A stretch of DNA of 64,000 bases, taken from NCBI GenBank assembly GCA_937920235.1, contig CALGUK010000033.1:124001-188000 (forward strand). The letters are read 5' to 3'. Each line of letters starts with the position of its first letter. Within the stretch, counting starts at the first letter, position 1. The notes under the pieces are model-generated. The model worked only from the letters and a program-made list of their open reading frames with translations, searched no databases and was not told the DNA's origin. Made by a program: the position numbers and the translations under genes. Positions 60,084-64,000 of the stretch are shown in pieces. This DNA is from an uncultured Clostridia bacterium. Its GTDB lineage: Bacteria > Bacillota > Clostridia > Oscillospirales > Acutalibacteraceae.

Positions 60084-60661
60084 TGTTTCAATATGAAAAG
60101 AAATTACAATATCCCGTAAAAATAAAAAATCCTAATCCAAAACTTGCTCAGGTTATTATTTCACAGTTCGGCGGACCCGACGGTGAGCTTGCTGCATCAA
60201 TGAGATATTTCTCTCAGAGGTACGGAATGCCTTTAGCTGAACTAAAGGGATTACTGACGGATATAGCCACCGAGGAACTCTCACATTTAGAGATGGTAGG
60301 CGCAATTGTTTATCAGCTTACCCGTAATCTGACAATTGATGAAATAAAGAAAAGCGGATTTGACAAATATTTTGTTGACCATACCACAGGAATTTATCCT
60401 GTTGCGGCAAGCGGAACACCTTTTACGGCAGCTTATCTTCAGTCTAAGGGTGATGTAATTACAGATCTTCACGAAGATCTTGCAGCAGAACAGAAAGCAA
60501 GAACAACCTATGATAATATTCTTCGCCTTGTTGATGATCCGGATGTGCGCGATCCGATTAAATTCTTACGTGAACGCGAGATAGTTCATTATCAGCGTTT
60601 CGGTGAAGCACAACCAACAAAGTGGAATGACTACGGCGGAGCAGCTGACAAAACCGCTTGA
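60083..60661 (+). CDS. cotJC: Spore coat protein CotJC, manganese catalase family
   Basis: About 192 residues from the ATG at 60083 that overlaps the cotJB stop (TGATG); a TTG at 60077 is possible. MFQYEKKLQYPVKI, SQFGGPDGELAASMRYFSQRY (first metal-ligand Glu) and TDIATEELSHLEMVGAIVYQL (Glu and His ligands) match CotJC/manganese catalases, as does AAEQKARTTYDNILRLVDDPDVRDPIKFLREREIVHYQRFGEA. It may remove hydrogen peroxide in the spore coat. The full cassette supports a spore-forming host. Confidence 0.94.
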   Translation: MFQYEKKLQYPVKIKNPNPKLAQVIISQFGGPDGELAASMRYFSQRYGMPLAELKGLLTDIATEELSHLEMVGAIVYQLTRNLTIDEIKKSGFDKYFVDHTTGIYPVAASGTPFTAAYLQSKGDVITDLHEDLAAEQKARTTYDNILRLVDDPDVRDPIKFLREREIVHYQRFGEAQPTKWNDYGGAADKTA

Positions 60662-60698
60662 AATAAGGCTTTTTTAATACATAAAAGGAGGATTTAAA

Positions 60699-60869
60699 AT
60701 GAAGCTGTTTAAGTGTATTGTTATGCTGATTTTAATATTAATTACCATACGGACAGGCTATCTTGCACTTTTATATAAGGTCTCAACATCAACAGGTGCT
60801 TTTCTTATCTGTTTAGGTATCACCTTGTTTGTTGCATGTGATGGCGGTCTTAAAAGAAAATCAAATTGA
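60699..60869 (+). CDS. Small membrane protein after cotJC
   Basis: 56 residues with two predicted helices (KCIVMLILILITIRTGYLAL and GAFLICLGITLFVACDGGL), ending KRKSN. A very good AAAGGAGGA site eight bases upstream supports translation. It begins 38 bases after cotJC without a clear terminator between, so it may belong to the spore-coat operon. I know no family for it. Confidence 0.6.
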   Translation: MKLFKCIVMLILILITIRTGYLALLYKVSTSTGAFLICLGITLFVACDGGLKRKSN

Positions 60870-60903
60870 ATAATTGCTATCTTGATTACGGCATAGTTAT
60901 AAT

Positions 60904-60957
60904 TAACCTACAAATTTTCGAATTATTGTTGATTTGTAGGTTATTTTATGGTATACT
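60904..60957 (+). promoter_or_regulatory. Promoter of the Fic module with overlapping palindrome
   Basis: TTGATT (60929-60934), 17-base spacer, TATACT (60952-60957). A perfect 12-base inverted repeat, TAACCTACAAAT (60904-60915) and ATTTGTAGGTTA (60932-60943), covers the -35 region. It may be an operator for autoregulation of the toxin-antitoxin pair, or a terminator for the cotJ operon, as TTTTATG follows. Confidence 0.5.
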
Positions 60958-60980
60958 ATTAGTAACCAGGAGGTAATGGT

Positions 60981-61502
60981 ATGACTGATATTATTTTTGA
61001 GTATAAAGAATTACTTGCAACAAAACTTGAAATTGAGCAAAAGCTTAGTGTTTTGCCAAAGGGATATATTTCTAAAAAGACGATTGGCGGTAAGCAATAT
61101 TTATATTTGCAAACTCGCAACGGTGATACTGTTGAAAGTAAATACATCAAGGCGGAAGAAGCAGAAGAAATAACAAGTCAGCTCTCTTTAAGAAAAGAAT
61201 ACGAGGCAGAGCTGCCTGAGATTTTGATCAGACTTGCCGACATCGAAACTGCCGCAGAGTTATTAGATAAAGCATTGTTTCGCAAATTAAAAATGTTAAA
61301 GCTCACGAGCGGTATGGATGGTATTTCTGCTGACGAAAAAGAAAAACGAATTTCCTTTTCCGATGCGATGACCTCAATTGAGGGCGTTCCCGTAAGCGAT
61401 AGAGTGAAGAACGACCTTGCAAATTGGAAAAATGGCAATATAACATTCTTATCTGTTTTTGAGCAAACACTTAGAAGATACGGTTTTGTAACGGAGGTAT
61501 AA
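60981..61502 (+). CDS. Probable Fic antitoxin: DUF6788-like N-terminus and VbhA-like C-terminus
   Basis: 173 residues. The N-terminal part reads LPKGYISKKTIGGKQYLYLQTRNGDTVESKYIKAEEAEEI, a pattern known from small Firmicutes and phage proteins (DUF6788-like), followed by a helical region. The C-terminal 55 residues (FSDAMTSIEGVPVSDRVKNDLANWKNGNITFLSVFEQTL) resemble the VbhA antitoxin domain, which blocks Fic enzymes by an S/T-x-x-x-E-G inhibition helix. Here the glutamate and glycine are present (SIEG) but the Ser/Thr position is Met, with Thr next to it. The Fic gene follows 3 bases on. Function is inferred from these two facts. Confidence 0.7.
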   Translation: MTDIIFEYKELLATKLEIEQKLSVLPKGYISKKTIGGKQYLYLQTRNGDTVESKYIKAEEAEEITSQLSLRKEYEAELPEILIRLADIETAAELLDKALFRKLKMLKLTSGMDGISADEKEKRISFSDAMTSIEGVPVSDRVKNDLANWKNGNITFLSVFEQTLRRYGFVTEV

Positions 61503-61505
61503 CAT

Positions 61506-62219
61506 ATGCGTGACCCTTATTTATATGATGATGTTGACATCCTTAAAAATTTAGCAGATATAAAAGATTCAGAATTGCTACGTACGGCAGAAGCCGATAT
61601 TACCGGTCTTGCTATGGCGGCAATTTATGATTATAAATATGATAAGTTTAATACCGAAACCTTGCAGGATATCCACCGAAATATCTTCGGTCAAATATTT
61701 GATTGGGCTGGAGAATTTCGTACTATTCAAATGGTGAAATATGAAGACGTACTTGGCGGTGACACTGTTCGTTATGCATATCCGAAAGAAATTAAAAAGC
61801 AGCTTAACGATACTATGAAAGAAATCGCCAAGCTCAAAAGAACCGGCGATAACGATAAGGATATAGTGTTCAAACTCGTTCGTATTATTGCAAGCATTTG
61901 GCAAACCCACCCCTTCCGTGAAGGTAATACAAGAACGGTTATAGTGTTTGCTGTACTGCTTGCAAAATCAATGGGATTTGAAGTTGAACACGAACTATTC
62001 AAAACAAACTCAGCCTACGTGCGTAACGCTCTTGTTTGGGCATCACAAGGTATCTATTCTAAATATGAATACCTTGAGCGTATATTCTTCGATGCAATAC
62101 TCGGTGAAGATAATGAAACCGACACCCCAACCGAAACCAAAGCAAGTAAATACGACACCATTGGCGAGTATAAGGTTAAAGACTATAAAGAAAGACCTCA
62201 TGAGTACACCGAAGAGTAA
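61506..62219 (+). CDS. Fic-domain protein (probable AMP-transferase toxin)
   Basis: 237 residues. The active-site loop HPFREGNTR (residues 135-143) fits the Fic consensus HPFx[D/E]GNGR closely; it holds the catalytic His, metal-binding Glu and phosphate-binding Arg. The target-binding 'flap' is near IQMVKYEDVLGGDTVRYAYP. An NIFGQIFDWAGEFRTI motif is typical of the VbhT/Doc-FicT group. Such toxins add AMP to targets such as DNA gyrase and topoisomerase IV. No inhibitory helix is seen within, which fits a separate antitoxin encoded upstream. The last 35 residues are polar and less conserved. Confidence 0.9.
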   Translation: MRDPYLYDDVDILKNLADIKDSELLRTAEADITGLAMAAIYDYKYDKFNTETLQDIHRNIFGQIFDWAGEFRTIQMVKYEDVLGGDTVRYAYPKEIKKQLNDTMKEIAKLKRTGDNDKDIVFKLVRIIASIWQTHPFREGNTRTVIVFAVLLAKSMGFEVEHELFKTNSAYVRNALVWASQGIYSKYEYLERIFFDAILGEDNETDTPTETKASKYDTIGEYKVKDYKERPHEYTEE

Positions 62220-62263
62220 TTACTAGTTTAAGGTGCAAGAAAAATTAAAAGAGGAAGACCATA

Positions 62264-62869
62264 ATGAAAAAATCATTTATTGTAGTTTCAGCAATTTTCT
62301 TTTTGATATTGCCGATCATCGCCATATTGGCAATATATTTTATATTTGCAATTAATATCTTTGACAATCCTGATTTCTGGTATGGATACATGGCTTATTT
62401 TGGTACTGTTGCATTAGCGGCTGTTTCATTGTGGCAAAACGAAAATGCAAATATGATCAATCAACGTTTAGCTGATATGTCATGTAAGGATAAAATAGCT
62501 TATCTTGTTCCACCTAAAAACCAAATAATTAGAGCAAATACCATCGAGTTTAGATTCTTTAAACGAGGCAATTCCTTTGGCTTTGTAAGTGGCTATGATC
62601 TATACATTAATAACGACTTTTCAAAACACGAAGATTGCAACTATTTTTTTGAAGAAACAAATATTAACGAACTTCAGGAACCCATCAATATTGAATTTCA
62701 AGAGAAAATTAATAGAAAAGAAATAGATGTTTGTTTGGTCCTCTACTGGAAGAACCAATACGGTTATGAATATAAACAAAACATTTCAATGTCATATGAG
62801 CAGTATAAAAGCAGAAACGATATGTATGTCTCTACCAAAGAAACATTTGAAATAGAATACATCAAATAA
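62264..62869 (+). CDS. Hypothetical membrane protein in the defence region
   Basis: 201 residues. Two N-terminal helices (residues 5-28 and about 39-58, with YGYMAYFGTVALAAVSLWQNENANMINQRLADM) lead into a soluble domain rich in aromatic and acidic residues, ending in FEIEYIK. The second-helix pattern is seen in many unnamed proteins of phage and defence loci. A GAGGAAG site precedes the ATG. It lies between the Fic pair and the restriction-modification gene, 44 bases after the former. I can assign no function. Confidence 0.6.
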   Translation: MKKSFIVVSAIFFLILPIIAILAIYFIFAINIFDNPDFWYGYMAYFGTVALAAVSLWQNENANMINQRLADMSCKDKIAYLVPPKNQIIRANTIEFRFFKRGNSFGFVSGYDLYINNDFSKHEDCNYFFEETNINELQEPINIEFQEKINRKEIDVCLVLYWKNQYGYEYKQNISMSYEQYKSRNDMYVSTKETFEIEYIK

Positions 62870-62910
62870 ACACTGTTTAAAAATCAATTATAAGTTTTGG
62901 AGATGAAATT

Positions 62911-64000
62911 ATGACAGATATAGATAGAAAAAGAGCCGCAAAAGCCTTTGCGGAATATTGGAAAGATCGTGGTGACGAAAAGAGTGACAGCCAGTCCTTT
63001 TGGCTTTCTCTTGCACGTGACGTGTTGGGCGTTGCGGAGCCCGAAAAGTTTATATTGTTTGAAGAACGCGTAAAGTTGGACCATACCAGCTTTATTGACG
63101 GTCATATTCCCTCTACGCATGTGTTGATCGAACAGAAAAAGAAGGGGCTTAATTTGCGTAGTCCTATTCGTCAATCGGATGGTACTTTGCTTAATCCTTT
63201 TCAGCAGGCACAGAGATATTCGGCGGCACTGCCTTATTCGCAGCGTCCTCGTTGGATCATCACTTGCAATTTTGAAGAGTTCCTTATCTACGATATGGAG
63301 AAGCCTACAGGCGAGCCGGAAAGTATAATGCTTAAGGATCTCGGCAAGGAGTATTATCGCCTGCAATTTCTTGTAGAAGAAAAGAGTGAGCTTCTGCACC
63401 GAGAGGAACAGATCTCCATCAAAGCCGGTGAGCTTGTGGGCAAACTGTACGATGCCATTCTGAAGCAGTATATTCATCCCGACAGTGAAGAAACTCTGCG
63501 CAGCTTGAATATGCTTTGTGTCCGTCTTGTGTTTTGCCTTTATGCAGAGGACGTAGGTATTTTCGGTGGTCATCTGAAATTCCATAATTACATAAAGAAC
63601 TTTAACGTGAAAGACGTGCGTCGTGCACTCATTGACCTTTTCCGTGTGCTCGATACCAAAACCGAAGAGCGTGATCCGTATATGGATGATGCTTTAGCAG
63701 CATTCCCTTACGTGAACGGCGGCTTGTTTGCTGACGAAAATATTGAAATTCCCAACATGACGCAGGATATTGTTGATTTGCTCCTGCACAATGCAAGCGA
63801 AGATTTCGACTGGTCGCAGATCAGCCCCACTATATTTGGTGCCGTGTTCGAGTCCACATTGAACCCCGAAACCCGTCGCAGCGGCGGTATGCACTATACC
63901 TCTATCGAAAATATCCATAAGGTTATTGACCCGCTTTTCCTGGATGAACTCCGCGAGGAGCTTGCAGAGATCAAGGCACTGAAAGTACCCAAGATTCGCA
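62911..64000 (+). CDS. MmeI-like fused restriction-modification enzyme, N-terminal 363 codons (cut by window edge)
   Basis: The frame is open from the ATG at 62911 (after TTTGGAGATG) to the window end. Residues 1-120 look like the MmeI-type N-terminal nuclease: QSFWLSLARDVLGV, then D63 and EQK (residues 74-76) as a D-x10-ExK metal site. Residues about 170-250 match the helical spacer (LNMLCVRLVFCLYAEDVGIF). FPYVNGGLF (265-273) and IFGAVFESTLNPETRRSGGMHYTS (309-331) mark the start of the methyltransferase part. Such type IIL enzymes methylate and cut DNA with one chain. Codon use (CTG, CGT, GCG, GTG) is clearly GC-richer than the neighbours, suggesting recent transfer. The methylase motifs and target-recognition domain lie outside. 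Confidence 0.88.
   Translation, partial: MTDIDRKRAAKAFAEYWKDRGDEKSDSQSFWLSLARDVLGVAEPEKFILFEERVKLDHTSFIDGHIPSTHVLIEQKKKGLNLRSPIRQSDGTLLNPFQQAQRYSAALPYSQRPRWIITCNFEEFLIYDMEKPTGEPESIMLKDLGKEYYRLQFLVEEKSELLHREEQISIKAGELVGKLYDAILKQYIHPDSEETLRSLNMLCVRLVFCLYAEDVGIFGGHLKFHNYIKNFNVKDVRRALIDLFRVLDTKTEERDPYMDDALAAFPYVNGGLFADENIEIPNMTQDIVDLLLHNASEDFDWSQISPTIFGAVFESTLNPETRRSGGMHYTSIENIHKVIDPLFLDELREELAEIKALKVPKIR

Noticed and set aside
62884..63585. 233-residue minus-strand gene
   Set aside because: It lies antisense to the restriction-modification gene, whose plus-strand frame has clear family motifs.

Overview
The window looks like the chromosome of a low-GC, Gram-positive, spore-forming anaerobe of the Clostridia, most like gut Oscillospiraceae/Ruminococcaceae. 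Signs are AT-rich DNA, strong GGAGG-type ribosome sites, lipobox lipoproteins, a cotJABC spore-coat cassette, a secreted BspA-type leucine-rich-repeat protein, a cohesin-type surface protein and many ABC importers. This placement is by gene content only; no marker gene was compared.

0-11.5 kb: the end of an alpha-galactosidase, a small membrane protein, DNA ligase LigA, three 39-bp hairpin repeats, a BspA-like surface protein, a pseudouridine synthase, a polar amino acid ABC importer whose binding protein appears circularly permuted, a membrane-anchored cohesin-like protein, a flavin reductase-rubredoxin fusion, and an NhaC-type antiporter with a DnaJ-like cysteine module at its N-terminus. 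11.5-21 kb: a cytidylate-kinase-like protein, a full branched-chain amino acid importer (livJ, then livHMGF behind an attenuator-like hairpin), a membrane M28 peptidase, and an acyl-CoA synthetase divergent from a TetR regulator.

21.1-33.4 kb is the most unusual part. A one-way block of nine genes (23.6-31.6 kb) encodes zinc-ribbon proteins, an SPFH-domain protein with four C-terminal zinc ribbons, a protein with an Asn/Gln-rich repeat tail, a YdjG-like zinc-ribbon membrane protein, a TPM-like (YdjH-like) membrane protein, an unknown soluble protein and two lipoproteins. It is divergent from a small XRE regulator and a LuxR-type regulator with a membrane-embedded N-terminus. The core recalls the Bacillus subtilis pspA-ydjGHI membrane-stress operon, but without PspA. 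The block lies between two near-identical 35-36-bp copies of the tRNA-Pro terminator, one next to an intact tRNA-Pro(GGG) and one fused to a start-less gene remnant. It may therefore be an island inserted at the tRNA; no integrase is present.

33.5-45 kb: a secreted endonuclease/exonuclease/phosphatase-family protein, then a leftward series reading xpt, a BMP-type purine nucleoside importer (binding protein, double ATPase, two permeases), an FAD-dependent oxidoreductase, a MATE exporter and an ABC-F ATPase. 45-53 kb: a maltodextrin operon (binding protein, two permeases, ATPase, 4-alpha-glucanotransferase, glucan phosphorylase), which should import linear glucans and convert them to glucose and glucose-1-phosphate. 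53-55 kb: a Nudix hydrolase, a biotin ligase and BioY. 55-59.5 kb: a leftward deoxynucleoside salvage operon (deoC, deoB, cdd, pdp). 59.6-60.9 kb: cotJABC and a small membrane protein.

60.9-64 kb looks like the start of a defence region: a Fic toxin-antitoxin-like pair with a palindrome over its promoter, a membrane protein of unknown role, and the first 363 codons of an MmeI-like fused restriction-modification enzyme with visibly GC-richer codon use, running off the window.
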